Origin: Adiantum capillus-veneris
Taxonomy: Eukaryota > Streptophyta > Polypodiopsida > Polypodiales > Pteridaceae
Direction: 5' to 3'
NCBI GenBank assembly: GCA_014529385.2
Contig: CM043958.1
Span: 85,171,525-85,235,524, forward strand
Length of the DNA stretch: 64,000 nt
The notes under the pieces were generated by a model, which worked only from the letters and a program-made list of their open reading frames with translations, made no database searches and was not told where the DNA came from. Positions 11,678-24,417 of this stretch are shown in pieces. Within the stretch, counting starts at the first letter, position 1; each line of letters opens with the position of its first letter. The position numbers and the translations under genes were made by a program.

Positions 11678-11995
11678 TGTAAAGTGTGAGCTTTGTCCTA
11701 AGGTGTGAGTCAAGGAGAGGAGAGTGGATTTATCCCACACACTATGGAGCAAAGCTGTAGAGCTACTTAAAGCTCATTTCTTGAATCAATAAACAACAAC
11801 TCATTTTGCACTACATGCTTGTCTATGGTGAGCTTGTGCTAAGCTAAGTCAATACTCAAGATTGTGTTTATGAGTCCAAGCTAATCTATCTTGGAACGTA
11901 ATTCACTTGAGTGATAAGCTTGCTTACACACACTCATACACTTGCACCATGTTTCTCTTTCATCCACCATAGCTAGCACGATCCAAATCCTAACA
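11678..11995 (+). repeat. 3' LTR of the small LTR element
   Basis: 318 bp, same length as the 5' LTR, with about 7 substitutions by eye. Followed by the target duplication TGTCG. Confidence 0.93.
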
Positions 11996-12048
11996 TGTCG
12001 GTATGGAAAACATGGTGAAGCCTCCCGATATAGGAAATATCTGTAGGA

Positions 12049-14555
12049 GAGACTATGTCTGACTTTCTTCGTGCTCAGAGTCATGCATTTTGTGGCTTGA
12101 CCATGCTAGTACCTACAGCTCCAGACCTTATCGATCAGGAGTTTGCTGATGACACTATGCTCATGTTACGCTATTTGCTAGCTGCTCTTGATGCCATGTG
12201 GGAGACCCTAGAGGTTTTTTGCATTGCCAGTGGCGCACGCATTAACTGGCATAAATCCTATGGGTTACTGGTTGGCAGTGATGACATACCTACTTGGGGG
12301 GTAGCTGATGGGTTTCTCATGGCTGCGACCGGGTCAGACGTGCAGATATCTGGGCTTTGAGGTTGGATTCGATGTTACCTCACAGCAGCAGTTTGCACCC
12401 GTACTACAGTCTATTCGCAGGAAGCTATGCCATTGGTCTTCACGTCATCTGTCGTTGGCTGGCCGTGCATTGGTCGCCAACCATGTCATTCTGGCTACAG
12501 TATGGTATACGGCTTCTTGTTGGATGTTACATTCTGGTGTGATAGCTCCGCTCCGCCGCTTAGTGCGGAACTTTTTATGGAGTGGCACAAATGGGACTAC
12601 TGATACCCGTGCTCGAGTTCGCTGGTCCACGATTATTCGTCCTAGGTCAGAGGGAGGCCTTGGCATTATTGATCCAGAGTTACAGAGCTGCGCCCTTCTT
12701 ACCAAGCTTATTGTTGGGGGTCTTTTTCCCGGACAAGAACCTTGGAAGATGCTTCTTCAGACCGCTCTTTGCGCAGTGACTCCACGACTCGGCACTAGAG
12801 ATGGTCATACTTGGCAGACAGGGTATCGTTTTCTCTTTACTGATGCCCCCTTGTCCACCGCCTCCCTCTCACCCTTCATCCGATCGCTCCTTCAGATTTG
12901 GGTTTCCATGCGCCGGGCTATCATACGCTCACCTCCCTCGTGTCGTGAGGAGATTGAGCGCCAGCCTCTCATTTGGAATGCTGCAGTTCTTGATTCTTCG
13001 GTTGATCCACCCCGTCAGCTTGGAGAGAGGACTCACATTGATTGGGCTGCTTGGGACACTGGCCCTGTTGCCTCTATGCGGTTGTTTCATGAGACACGTA
13101 TGCTGGATGCTGATTTTGTGGCAGAACATTATGACATTGGTCGCGGGGTGACAGACAGACTGCTTGAGATTGATTCCGCCGTTCCTTCACAGTGGGATGC
13201 AGTCATGAGAGGCACGGTTTAGATGCCTCCCCATTGTGGCTGGGAAGGCCTCTTTGCTCAGAGCACTCTCTTATTAGTACGTTTAGACACCATGCTATTC
13301 ACAGTTGATACTGACCAGTCTCAGGGGATTCATGCTAGATTGACATATGATGCCACCTCTCCGCACCTTGTCCTTCCCGGAGCTCGATGGGAGGCCATTA
13401 GAGTAGTTGGCTCCCGCGGGAAGCGTCGTTGTGTTGACCCCCGTTTCGCTTCCGCTGATGCTGCACTTTGGAGGCTTTGGGTGTGGGAGGGTCGTGCCCT
13501 ATCTCAGCTTTATTGGGACCCAGGAGAGTGGCATTGGCCTCACTCTGACCCCACCGATGCTCCTGTATCCTTCTTTGAGTACACTGTCAGGATTGGACGG
13601 TTAGCATTGATGAGACAGCAGCCAGAGCAGCCCACTCGTATGCGTTTCTGGTTACATTCAGGCCTCTCCCATGCCTATCTGCAGCAGTTTTGGTCCGCTA
13701 TCTGGGATTTACATGCGGCTCGTCGTATTTCTTTTTTCATGTGGATGATTGCACATGCGGGACTTCCAGTTGGGACTTGGCTAGCTACTATGGGTCATGA
13801 TCCGTTATGTACTCGCTGTCCTTTGCGACTACTTGAGTCACCTGCACACTGTCTTTGGTCATGCTCAGCTTCCCATGTAGTGTGGCTTGCAGTTTGCTTT
13901 CTACTTAGCAGAGCAGGTGTTCAACATGGATTTCTTACTTGGGGATCTGTCTCATGGTTGATGCCGATGCCCGGCCCCCATCTTTTCTACGAGGGCTCAG
14001 ACACAGATCCAGCCTTTATGCTTACCTCGGTTGGTTATCGGCGAGGGACTTTGAAGTATGGCTATGCTACCACAGATTGCTTGGCAGGGGGATTCTCAGA
14101 CATGTGATGAAGTTTTTTCAGTCATCACTAGAATTACACTATGGAATGTTTGGAGAGCTCGTTGTCTCCACATTCTAAGTGCGGCTCCACAGCTCCTTCA
14201 GGATACCCTCACTGCCATTTGGCTGGACATCATTCACACCCTGATTTGGCAGTGGGATTCTTCCTCAAGTACATCTCGAGCAGCCGAGGCTCGCCGATTT
14301 GCCTTCCTTCGGCGTTGGGCACGATCCCCACTCTTCTTCACACTTACAGGTGGCCAGATTACGTGGCATTATGCCCCTCCTCGGTGGTTTCTCCTCCACT
14401 CGTCACACCGACCACCATGAGATTGTTCTAGTCGAGTTGTCACTATAGTGGCTCTCCTCCTTACATTCAGCTTGTACACCCCACGTGATAGGCTATTTTG
14501 GCATCCGCTGGGGATTATATTGTACTCAGTAATATATAGCCCTGACTTTTTCAAA

Positions 14556-14564
<9 letters not shown>
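12049..14564 (+). pseudogene. L1-type plant LINE relic, RT C-terminal half with zf-RVT
   Basis: Sense-strand reading: the RT catalytic box appears as QEFADDTMLML (12055-12360 frame), followed after a frameshift by RYLGFEVGFDVTS and the thumb (12308-13219). A single stop at 13220-13222 interrupts the same frame, which continues to 14107 with a zf-RVT-like region (FFMWMIAHAGLPVGTW, then C and H residues near 13810-13880). A further shift leads to the C-terminus near 14420. It ends in a 12-base poly(A) at 14553-14564, as expected for L1. It is 5'-truncated and defective. Confidence 0.85.

Positions 14565-14646
<82 letters not shown>
14565..14646. repeat. (GA)n microsatellite between L1 poly(A) and LINE-B
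   Basis: About 82 bases of GA that join the poly(A) of the + strand L1 to the 3' end of the - strand LINE-B. The two retrotransposons thus meet tail to tail. Confidence 0.9.
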
Positions 14647-14650
<4 letters not shown>

Positions 14651-14801
14651 GTGAAATGTTATACTAAACGTCTTCAAAAGGCCAAGATGAGCTATGAGAC
14701 CAAACTGATACAATCCTTCTGAATCTAATCCAATGTCTGGGTACAAAAATAAAATGAAGTAAAGTGAAAGAGTAATCTGAAAGGCTAAAATCGTTAGAGT
14801 G

Positions 14802-14835
<34 letters not shown>

Positions 14836-15374
14836 TGCCCGAGGATGCCCAGCATCAGGCGTTGTCCGAGAAAGTATTGCATCGATCACTGAAGAGCTTC
14901 GTCAATGTCCACCTTTGTGAATAGTCGTACTGGGCGTCTCCCATGTCGTGCTAGAATAGTCCTGATTCGCTAATGGAGCCTTCGTGGATGTCGTGGTCGC
15001 CCTCGTAGATGTGGGCATCTAGCTCTCTCGAGCTCAGTGGTTCTGTCCACTAATATACCTCCAATAGAAGTGGGCTTTGAAGTCTACTGTGAAGCATGCT
15101 CATTTGGTTGCTGAGTCCCTGCTCTAAAGAAGTTAGTGATCTCCCTCTGTGAATGTCTTCCATTGCCTGGTCTCCTCAAGGGACTCTCCTTGTGTCTGCG
15201 CAGCTCTAGCAAAAACAACCCGAGGCATCTCTGATCCTGATATCTCATGACTATAGCAAACGGTCCAAAGCCCTTTGTGAATAGACAGTGAAAGCGGCCT
15301 AGAATCTCATAGTATACTGGACAATGACAAATGTGATGTAACTCTGTGTCTGGCTCTATATGGCATATCCTGGC

Positions 15375-16470
15375 TTATGCTGGTACTCTCCTAAATCTAC
15401 CAATCTCAATCTCTAGCTGATGTGATGATGTGCGCATCTGACCAATAGCATATAGGATAAATATTGTTAGTTGGAGGAGATTCTCTCTATAGAAAGCCAT
15501 CTTCGTGCCCAACTCTTGTACTGGCTGTATCCATGTGCTTCTGGTATCTAGTTGAATCAAATCCTGGCGTATAAGTCTAGTGGTCTCTGTCCGTGTGAGA
15601 GAAAGGGAAGGTGCATCCAAGGAGTACTGGAATGGAGGCAGTCTATCCATGTTGAAGCCATGTGGCTGAAACCATGATGTCATCTGCCCATACCAACATG
15701 CTGTGTCCCCTGTAGGTAGAGCTATCGGGATGACTCAAGGGCTAGCCGAGTATATCTGTCTCTGGGGAGGTCCCATAAATTATGCATGAAGGAAATTGAT
15801 CTAGTAAGGGTCTCAACTATGAGAGGGGGGGCAGCTAGCTCAGCTTGAATAATCTCATGTGGCACTGAGGCCTTAGCCCGAATCATCCGAGAGATCATAG
15901 AGACTAGAGGCCTCTCCATACATCTCCATCCATCAATGCTACTAGATCTGCCCTGGTGGTCCATTGAGGGCCCCCAAATCTGAACCCCATAGAGCATAGC
16001 TGAAGCCACTAGAGTGTCAAAAAGCCACAGCTTTGTTCGAGGTTCCTGAAACTGAATCTGTGAACTCATCTTCTCCAATCCTCCCAAGGCTGCATAAGCT
16101 CTCGTCAATCTAGTCTCTACTACTCTCCTCAATGAAAACGCCAGTCCACTGAAGACTACCCCAAGATAGGTGTATGCATCTGTAATATGTATACTCCACC
16201 GTCTCTTAGCCATATGTAGAAGTGGGTGCTGACCTCCTGACCCACTGTGGTGTGGTGTTAAAACACCATAACCTTGGTTTTTCTCAAGTTAATAGAGAGT
16301 CCACTATCGTGGGCAAATGTGGACAAAGCATCTAAATGACGCTGCATCCCCTCCGAGGAGTTGGAAATCAACACAATATCATCAGCATATAACAATAGTG
16401 GGATCCATGTCCCTGCCAACTGTGCTCCTCTATCACCATCCCTCTCAATGTAGTCAACAACCTCATCCAC
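15375..16470 (-). pseudogene. LINE-B ORF2, distal RT and C-terminal part
   Basis: 16470-16258 encodes the RT catalytic segment (TWIPLLLYADDIVLISNS). 16213-15722 encodes the thumb region (VVFSGLAFSLRRVVETRLTR in sense). 15683-15375 encodes the following segment with a deletion. Frames change between pieces, so this is not functional. Confidence 0.85.
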
Positions 16471-16472
16471 AA

Positions 16473-19400
16473 TGTCATGGTTGTTTCCGTACGTACGTCC
16501 GGCTGCCTTCCGTACCGTACGGTACTTCCGTACGTACCGTACGATTCCGTACGTGCATGGCTTTAAAAAAAAAAATTCGGCCGTCGGTTGCTTATCCGCT
16601 TGGTCGGACTCTTTGTGCGAGCCTTTTTATAAGCCAACCTATCTTATTACCACGTTACAGAGTAGCAGAAGTTAGAACTCAGTCTCAAGAGTCTGCACAG
16701 TGTCTGCACAGAGACAAAGGAAGTGTGGAACGCCGCCGATAAGGTTCTCCCTCCCTCCCTCCCTTTGTGTTTGGAGTCAGCAAGCCTGAAGGAGGCACTC
16801 TAGAGTCGTGACCTCGCGAAAGATTGTGTAAGTTTTGTATTCAACTTTGAAGTTTGCGTTAATTGTGTTGCAGAGTTATCATGCCTCGTCGACCTAATCC
16901 TCTTTGGGCCGAGCACACCAATGTCCTGAGAGTTGTCAACACAGGAGGCCAAGCAGGTTCAGGGACTCGCACTTGGGTGTGCAAGTACTGCGGAGAGCAG
17001 ATGACCAGTACAATTACCAGGGTTTTGAAGCACCTCATTGGTATTGGCACCACTGGACATTGTGGGGGTTGCGAGACTATCCCGCAAGCATTGAGGGATG
17101 CCTTGATTTTGGAGCATTTTCCTCCAGGATCTACTGCATCGTCACAGTAAGGGGGAGCACGTGCAGCAGCAACAGCAGCAGAGGATGCCTTGCAAGATGC
17201 ATTACTTGGAGATATTAGCCGCTCTACGTCTGCAGCGCCATCATTTGCAGGCACTAGTAGAAAGAGAGCTCATGTTTCACAGGCTGAGGATGAGGGTGCT
17301 AGTGCTTCAGCAGAAAGTGCAGGTGGGGTTGAGGGTGTACGTGGCCCAAGGCAAACCACATTGCCATCACGTGTACACAGTGATTCATGGGTAAAAGAGC
17401 GACAGAAAGTTGCAGAGATGGAGATTGCGCGGACTCTCATAGAGTGCAACATTGCATTCAATGTGTTGAAGACTGATCAATGGAAGAGGATGGTGAGAGC
17501 TATTTCACAGGTTGGTGCTACAGATTCCTGGAATGGTCTTGACTACCAAAAGATGCGCACTACCATGCTTGACGACCAAAAAGAGATCATAGACCGAGCA
17601 TTGACTCCAGTGAAGGTTGGGTGGCAACAATTTGGATGCACTATTCTTTCTGATGGGTGGAGTGACACGCGAAGGCGCCACATTATCAATATCCTTGTTT
17701 CCTCCTGCTTGGGCACATACTTCTTACGAGCCGTGGATGTAGGGAAAGCTGGAGAACGCATTTCTGCGGAGTTCATCTTCAAACATATTCGCCAGGCCAT
17801 CAAGGAGGTTGGGGAGAAGAACGTCGTGCAGGTAGATACTGATTCCTGACCATGTGGCATGCACATTTGAATTTTGCATACATTGTCCAACGTAATAATG
17901 TCCACACTTCATTTAATATCTTGTCATGACTCATTGTAGGTGGTCACTGATAATGCCTCCAATTGCAAGGCCATGGGGGATATGGTGGAGGCTGAGTTCA
18001 AGCACATTGTGTGGACACCATGCGCTGCACATTGCCTAGACCTTCTCATGGAGGACATAGGCAAACTTCCCTGGGTGCAGCCTACAGTGTCTGATGCGTC
18101 TAAGCTTACCACTTTTTTCCGCAAAAAACACCAGGCCTTGGCAATCTTCAGGAGCCATAGCATAGTAGACATGGTGCGTCCCTCGACGACCAGATTTGCA
18201 TACATGTATCTGGTGCTTCAGAGGCTGTTCAAATTGAGAGATCCACTGTTGCAGACAGTTGTGGATCCAAAGTGGAGATTGATGCACCACGCTCAGTCAG
18301 AGGCGACCAAGTATATTCAAAGAAAGGTTCTTGATGAGACCTTCTGGACATTGGCAGTGGCTCTACAGCCATTGTATGTACTACTACGGGTCACAGACAT
18401 GGAGGGCTCTACACTTGGGTTGGTGTATCATCTGTTTATGCAGATGAAGACACACATTTCTGGATGTACCTCATTGACACAGGATTGGTAAGTACAAACT
18501 ACAAAGTGCTCTAATGTCCTCATGTGACATGTCTATTTATAATTTTTCAAAACACATACTTACTGTGACTATTTTGTTTGCAGTCGTGATGATATTTTGG
18601 CTATTGTAGAGACTCGATGGCAGTTCATGCGTCGTCCCATCCGTGGGATGGCTGCAGTTCTCCATCCTCTCTACAAGAGCCAAGAATTGTTTGAGGAGGC
18701 TTCATTGCTCACACTACGCTCTGAATATCTGAACATTATATACGATGAGGATGAGCAATTGATTCTGGATTCAGAGATGAGTAGCTACATGAACAGTTTA
18801 GGACCCACCTTTGTGCGGTCCGTAGCATTGAGAAAGGAAGCTACCAAGCTTCCTTTAACATGGTGGCAAAACTATGGACGCCAGGGCCTTCCCAAGTTGT
18901 GCCACCTTGCATTGCGCATCCTTTCTCAGGTGAATACTGAAGTCTAAATTATAATTTATATTTATGGCATGATGAATCTATATTGTCACACGTGACACTT
19001 GTGACCCATGAGTGTTCGCTATTTGAATTGCTGTAGGATTGCTCAGTTGGGGCATGCGAGCGCAACTGGAGTGCATACTCTCTTATTCACACGAAGATCC
19101 GCAATCGTCTTAGCACCAAGCAGTTAGAGAGATTGGTTTATTGCCGTGCTAACATGCGGCTTGTGCGCAGCTTTCATGCCTTGGGGACACCCAAGCAGGT
19201 GAGATTTACATGCACATTTATGAAAACAAGTCAATGATCAAAAGACAGTGTTGAATCATGGACTATGTTTTGTCTTGTCATTGTAGGTGGATCCCACAGA
19301 GTTGAAGATGGTGGCAGATCCTACTGCGGAGGAGGTCGATGCACGGATTAGAGATGAGCAGGAGGAGATCCTTCGAGAGTTGCACAGGGAGCTAGAGAGC

Positions 19401-20139
19401 GTGGATCGTCGGGTCACTAGATCTCGCTCTCGAGCTTACAGTATTCCTCTTCGCATTGCTGCTGCAGATCCAGAGGTTGCACATAGAGAGAGCATTCGCA
19501 GAGAAAAGTTACCCGTTCGGCCTGCTCGTAAACGAGCCAATGAGGCTGTTCGACTCATCCACACCCAGAGTTCAGAGGCTGATGATCCAGATGAGCGTGA
19601 TGCACCCCTAGCATCTGTGCCAGAGGAGAGAGAGCCCGGTTATGATGATGAGGGCAATGTCTTGACAGATGGAGACATGCTCTCTGAGTCTTTATCAGCC
19701 TCTGATGATGATTTTGAGTAGTAGTGATTGCCCAGTGCTTTGGGTCTTGGGACTTGGACATTTGTCATGACTCATTCATGCTTTTTATTTTGTTGCTTGA
19801 GCCACCCAGACTCTTCATTGAGTGACTATGTTATTTTTGTATCAGGATTCAGCATTCAGTTATGTACTTTTGACTTACACTATGCCATGTGGTCTGGACT
19901 CGATTCTAGCGGTTACTTAACTTGTGGGGTGATTTTAAGTGTTTTTGGAAAGTTGTGACTGTTTAAGTATTGTGCAGTGTTTTTAAACTAGATAGGTTGT
20001 ATATAAATTTGAAATTCTCTGTATTTTTAGCTTTTAAAAAATATACCACGAATTTTACGTACCTTATGGCCCAATCCATACGGTACAACGTACAGTACAT
20101 ACTGAACACGTACCGAATACTACGTACCTTACAACCTTG
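16473..20139 (+). mobile_element. hAT transposon inserted in LINE-B
   Basis: About 3.67 kb. The flanks share ATCCACA (16465-16471 and 20140-20146), with the eighth base differing (a/t). The right end is CAAGGTTGTAA when read inward and the left end has CATGGTTGTT three bases inside, a degenerate hAT-type terminal repeat. Both ends carry dense subterminal GTACG/CGTAC motifs (about 16487-16556 and 20055-20130), typical transposase-binding arrays of hAT elements. It encodes a spliced transposase on the + strand. Confidence 0.87.
16881..19721 (+). CDS. hAT-family transposase, five exons, one in-frame stop
   Basis: Exons 16881-17831, 17940-18487, 18584-18929, 19037-19198 and 19287-19721 have GT-AG introns of 87-108 bp and one frame throughout (813 residues plus stop). 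In order: a BED-like zinc finger (WVCKYCGEQ, then H and C residues, about residues 35-65), a DUF659-type core with TILSDGWSD and VTDNASNC supplying the first two acidic residues, and a C-terminal hAT dimerisation domain (VGACERNWSAYSLIHTKIRN). The acidic C-terminal tail is low-complexity. The only defect is TAA at 17148-17150, codon 90. A downstream ATG at 17190 could give a product lacking the finger. A 5' UTR intron ending near 16873 is possible. Confidence 0.85.
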
Positions 20140-20978
20140 ATCCACATACATGCCAAATAGTGTAGGAGATAGCGGGCAACCCTGTTTCACCCCAATAGTG
20201 GAGTGAACCAAATCAAAAATCCTCTCTGGAGTGTGTACATGCCCCACTACTGACTTGTATAGAGCCATGATCCCCCAGATCAACTCTTTGTGTACCCCCA
20301 TCTCTTGCAGACGACACATCAATCTAGCTCTGTGCACTGTATCGAAGGCTTTGTGGAAGTCCACAAAGCAACAATAGAGCCGTCTCCCACGTGATCTCCC
20401 CTCCTCAATAATGGTTCTGAATGTCAGAATCTGATGAAGAGTAGTGAAACCTCTTCTGAAACCCGCCCGTCCTACTGCCCGTACACCCTCTCTCTCTGCC
20501 CATCTACTCAAGTTCTGCTCAAGAATGGATGCGTACAAACGTGCCAATGTGCGTCCAATCATGATAGTGCGGTAGTTCCTAGGCTCTAGGGTCCTCTGAC
20601 TTGAAGATAGGTACCATCGTGGACAAAACTCCACGTATCAGGTAGGCCTTCACACATGGCACGGTTGAACATCACTGCTAGAAGCTCTGCAAGAAAATCT
20701 CTAGCATGGAAAAAATGCTCTGCTACTAGGCCATCGTGATCATATGCTCTCCTTGTCTCCATCCTGTCAATGGATTTCTTTACCATCTCGGCGGTAAAGA
20801 AAGCACATGTGTGTGGGCATGGCTGTGGTGGCAGATTTGGAAGAGGTGGCTGCCCCGAGACTGTGTAGAGACATGATGCTGCCCCTTGCCTCCATAGAAG
20901 TGATGACCAGTGGGGGGGGGGGGGGGGGAGTGCTCATGGAAGAGTCGCCATGCCTCGCCTGAATCCTGGCTCAAAAAC

Positions 20979-22156
20979 TGTAAGGTGCAGCGGAAGTGAA
21001 TGTTGAACTTTGCTCAAGATGAGTGCTCCAAACTGTGCTCAAGGTTCCTTTTACTTACGGAAGGGAGAGCCTTCCGTTCCTTTAGTGAGAGAGTGCAATA
21101 GACACAAACAAAGTGAATGGACACTGTGAATGGAAGTGCACGAGACTAAGAGATAGAGAGAGAAGAATACGACACCAGAATGTTGTCAAACCCTCCTCCG
21201 AAGGCCCAGCTCTCTATGGCGAGAGCGGTCTAGACTCTACTTATGATTGCACAAATCTCTACAATGCTTTGGACTTGCCGACGATGAGGACGACGACGAG
21301 ACGGGCTGAAATCTGAGAATGCTAAGGGCTGAAATCTGCAAATCTTTATCTGCTGAATTTTGACTTTATGTCGGTGATGATGTCGATGACGACGATGTGA
21401 CGACGACGCGCTGAAAACGCGATGCTGAAATCTGCGTTTTCCGGGCTGAAATTGCGAACTTTGCGGAATCTGACCGTATATGCTGCGGGACGGTGAGATC
21501 TGCGAGGTTCGGGGGTTCTACTGCGAAGTCTGACTGCTGAAAACTGAAAACGCTGGTGCTACTGCTGCTTCGGTCGCGAAGATCTCCAAAAACGCTAGGT
21601 CTCTGTCTGATCTAAAAACGCTAGGCTGGTTTGGGGTTTTGGGGTGGAAATCTGCAAACGCTAGGGCTGATCTGCTGTCTATTGTCGCCGTGAATCTGCA
21701 AGTGCAAAGAACGCTGGCTGATCTGATGCAAAAACGCTAGGCCTTCTGCAATGCTGAAAATGCTAGAGTTGTCGCGGGGGTTGGTCTTGCTGAGAAGTTG
21801 TCTGTTGAGCAAGGTGCTCTTGCTACCTCTTCTGCCAGAAAGTGCTAGTGCTAGGTTTGCTTATATACAAACTTAGCAAAATTGCCCTACCTACTTTCCA
21901 ACAAAAGTCACTTAAAAATAATAAGTGAAAAATGTCAAAAATAGGGAAAATAGGTCTACGCATTGTACAAATGCTACTGATGGGTTCTGACTATAATCTG
22001 AGGGTCATGCTATGTGCAACCAGAGGATATGCATCTAATCTAAGTGTATGGACATGCACGGTGTGCCAGATCACTTCCTATTCTAGACTGACTTGATTGA
22101 ACTGAACCCTGGTCATGCTGTAGCTTATCCACAGACACATAGGGTTGGATGTGTCA
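20979..22156 (-). repeat. LTR-like block of an older retroelement
   Basis: Begins TG at 20979 against the truncated LINE-B and ends near TGTCA at 22156. A purine-rich tract on the - strand (22160-22176) lies just outside, as expected beside a 3' LTR of a - strand element. A TATA-like box is visible on the - strand near 21858. Motifs such as AACGCTAG recur through 21540-21760. No second copy of this LTR is in the window, so the call rests on structure alone. Confidence 0.5.
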
Positions 22157-22367
22157 CGTGAAATCCCCTCCTTTTCAAAGTGAGGTACTGGTACCGAACT
22201 GTCTGGTGTCGAGGGAGATCACCAATAGCATCCGGAATCCTGGAAAGGACTCTTCGCCGGCCCACTCCGATGTGTGGGTCGTGTGATACTTCAACTTCAT
22301 AAAGGTCTTCAACGCTTGCTTCTTTGGGCCGTGTCCAAAGCGACACAAAGTCTTCTGTAGCTCCTTC

Positions 22368-23847
22368 TGAAACTGGCCTGTACTTTCAAAAAGGGTGGTA
22401 GACTTTAAACTTAAACCTTATTTGCTTTCACCCATTTAATTTGTCGCCCACTTTACCTGTACTTCCGAGACACAACAAAGGGGAAAGGGATACAGGCTGC
22501 TAGATTGCACCTGTATGAGTAGACCGACACCAGATTGGCCCCTAACTTAGGCGCCCCTTTCGGTATTTCTTTATTGTTCAATAGAGGGAAATAAACGCTG
22601 TGGTTCCCTACAAGCTGCCCCGCACAAACTTGGCTGAATTTCAACTGTTTCGGCCCGATTTCGGCAGCATAACTGTACTAGGACCCTTCACAGTCAGTAT
22701 TCCCACGCAATGAGCGACTTTCCCGACGCATACGGGCACTTTGCAAGACCTGTCGAGAATCTGCAGCACGCTGAATTCTCTGTTTTCAGCCCCGAAAATG
22801 CGCCAGATCACCTGTACAGCGGTCCCCTCGTGTCCGCGAACCTCCTGGGGGTATTAGGGACCGTTTAGGGCCAAAACCCTAAACCTGCAAAAATACACAG
22901 CAGGCTGTAATTTACTGTTTCGGGCTCCGTTTCACGTGCCAGTCGCATCCGTAGCAAGTCCTCGAGCTCCCGCACTTGTAGGGCTACGTGCCCTTTGAAT
23001 CAGATGAGATTTCGAGCGTGAAACCTCTCCGAATTCACCTGTACCTGCGGGGGGGATTAGCCGCTAGCTAATCCAGTACCTGTGCAAGAGGCTCTTGCCT
23101 CGGGAATCGCGCATGAACCCACACAAGTGTACATTGGTCAATTGAAAAGCCCACTAGTGGGGCATAACATACTGCCATAGGGGAGAGAGAGGGCAGTGCG
23201 TAGCGTGCAGGGCATCACTCCTGGCACTGCATTGTGCATAAGAGGGAAAGCAAGCACTCCATAGCTCTTAACCTGTGACAAAATCTGAAAATCAGCCTCT
23301 CCCAGCTTAAAATTCAGCGCCACTTCTTCCTTGAGGAGGCAAGTGCACCAGAATGTGCCACTTGGCGCATTTACAAGCATTTTCCCGTTTTGGGGTTGCC
23401 GCCTAAAAATCTCCCAACCGGTTGCCCAGTTGACTTCACGGCAGAGTAAGAAAATGTTCCCCTTGTCATTCCGGAGGTAATGACGCAAACACATTTTCAG
23501 GTCCAAAAATAGCAATTCCCTAAATTTTAGGAGATGCTGCCATTGTATCTTTCTAGGTCATCTGGCCCCCTTTGTACACTGCAGCCACACCCAGAACTGA
23601 AATGTAGCCTCTGTAGCAAAGGATTCCACTCTGGCTAGTCAATGACCCCACTTTGGCTAACCATAGTCTTTGTCCAACCTTAGTGCTCTCTTGCCCTCAG
23701 GCCTGGACTCCCTCTGGAGAGTTCCACACTAGCTATGCAATGTAGGGCAGTTAGATTTCCCGAGGGGTGTTTCCAAAAAGTGAAAGTAAATAAATAATAA
23801 GAAAGAAATCAACAAAAAAGATAGATAGTAGTCACACGCTGGTGACA
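22368..23847 (-). repeat. 3' LTR of the chromovirus
   Basis: 1,480 bp. On the - strand it runs TGTCACC to GGTTTCA. It retains the roughly 161 bp (about 23250-23424) that the other LTR lacks. Confidence 0.93.
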
Positions 23848-23860
23848 TACCCCCCTCTTG
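23848..23860 (-). other. Polypurine tract of the chromovirus
   Basis: On the - strand CAAGAGGGGGGTA ends directly at the LTR start. Confidence 0.8.
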
Positions 23861-24417
23861 AAATCTCAAACGTCCTCGTTTGCATCTATGTCGTACATGC
23901 TCCTAGTCAACACTGATGTATTCAACACCTGTCGACACATGTACGACACATACATGCTCATTGTCAACCCTGGTGTATTCAACACCTCGTCGACACATGT
24001 ATTGCCTGCGTGTGAACCCTGTCCCAGTGACATAGTGGTAGCTTCGCACTCTGCCATTGCTTTGAGTCACTAACTTTCCAATGACAAAATGGTAGCTGCA
24101 CATTTTGCCACTGTCTTATAGTACACGTTGGATCCCGTAACACTTTCGAGCATACCCAAACCGACAGTTTAAGAATGCAGTTACACATGTACCCTTTAAT
24201 AGAAGCAATTACTGTATCCTTGACAAACTGACAAGAAATACTCACTTCTATAGCACTAACCAAACTTTTGGACATTCCATAAGAGTAATTGCCAAACTGA
24301 CAATCTGTACAGCTACATTCATGTAAGAGGTATTTCATTTGAGCTCACTTTAAATACCATGTACATCATTTCTTTCAGAAGCCATTGTCACACTGACAAT
24401 CCATGTAGCTTTGAAAC

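Larger units (their letters stand above)
9316..11995 (+). mobile_element. Complete small LTR retrotransposon, target duplication TGTCG
   Basis: Two 318-bp LTRs (9316-9633 and 11678-11995) are flanked by the perfect 5-bp duplication TGTCG (9311-9315 and 11996-12000). The primer-binding site is at 9636-9647 and a purine-rich tract precedes the 3' LTR. The 2,044-bp interior has no intact pol. A 110-codon frame at 10616-10948 (lysine-rich, helical) is unrecognised. A short stretch near 11000 reads VIVFVYMDDIMCF, like an RT YxDD box, which hints at internal deletion of a once-coding element. By eye the LTRs differ at about 7 sites. Confidence 0.92.
14647..20978 (-). mobile_element. LINE-B, (TC)n-tailed LINE interrupted by a hAT
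   Basis: Family 3' terminus at 14647-14700, a 3' UTR containing an (ATC)n tract at about 14807-14833, then RT remnants at 15375-16470. The element stops at the hAT insertion and resumes at 20140 with the next RT segment (GVKQGCPLSPTLFGMYVD in the 20634-19963 frame), running to 20978 in the endonuclease-RT linker. The 5' part is missing, cut against an LTR at 20979. Confidence 0.88.

Noticed and set aside
13223-14107. Separate protein starting at 13223
   Set aside because: It is the same frame as 12308-13219 after a single stop and is the continuation of the L1 relic, not a new gene.
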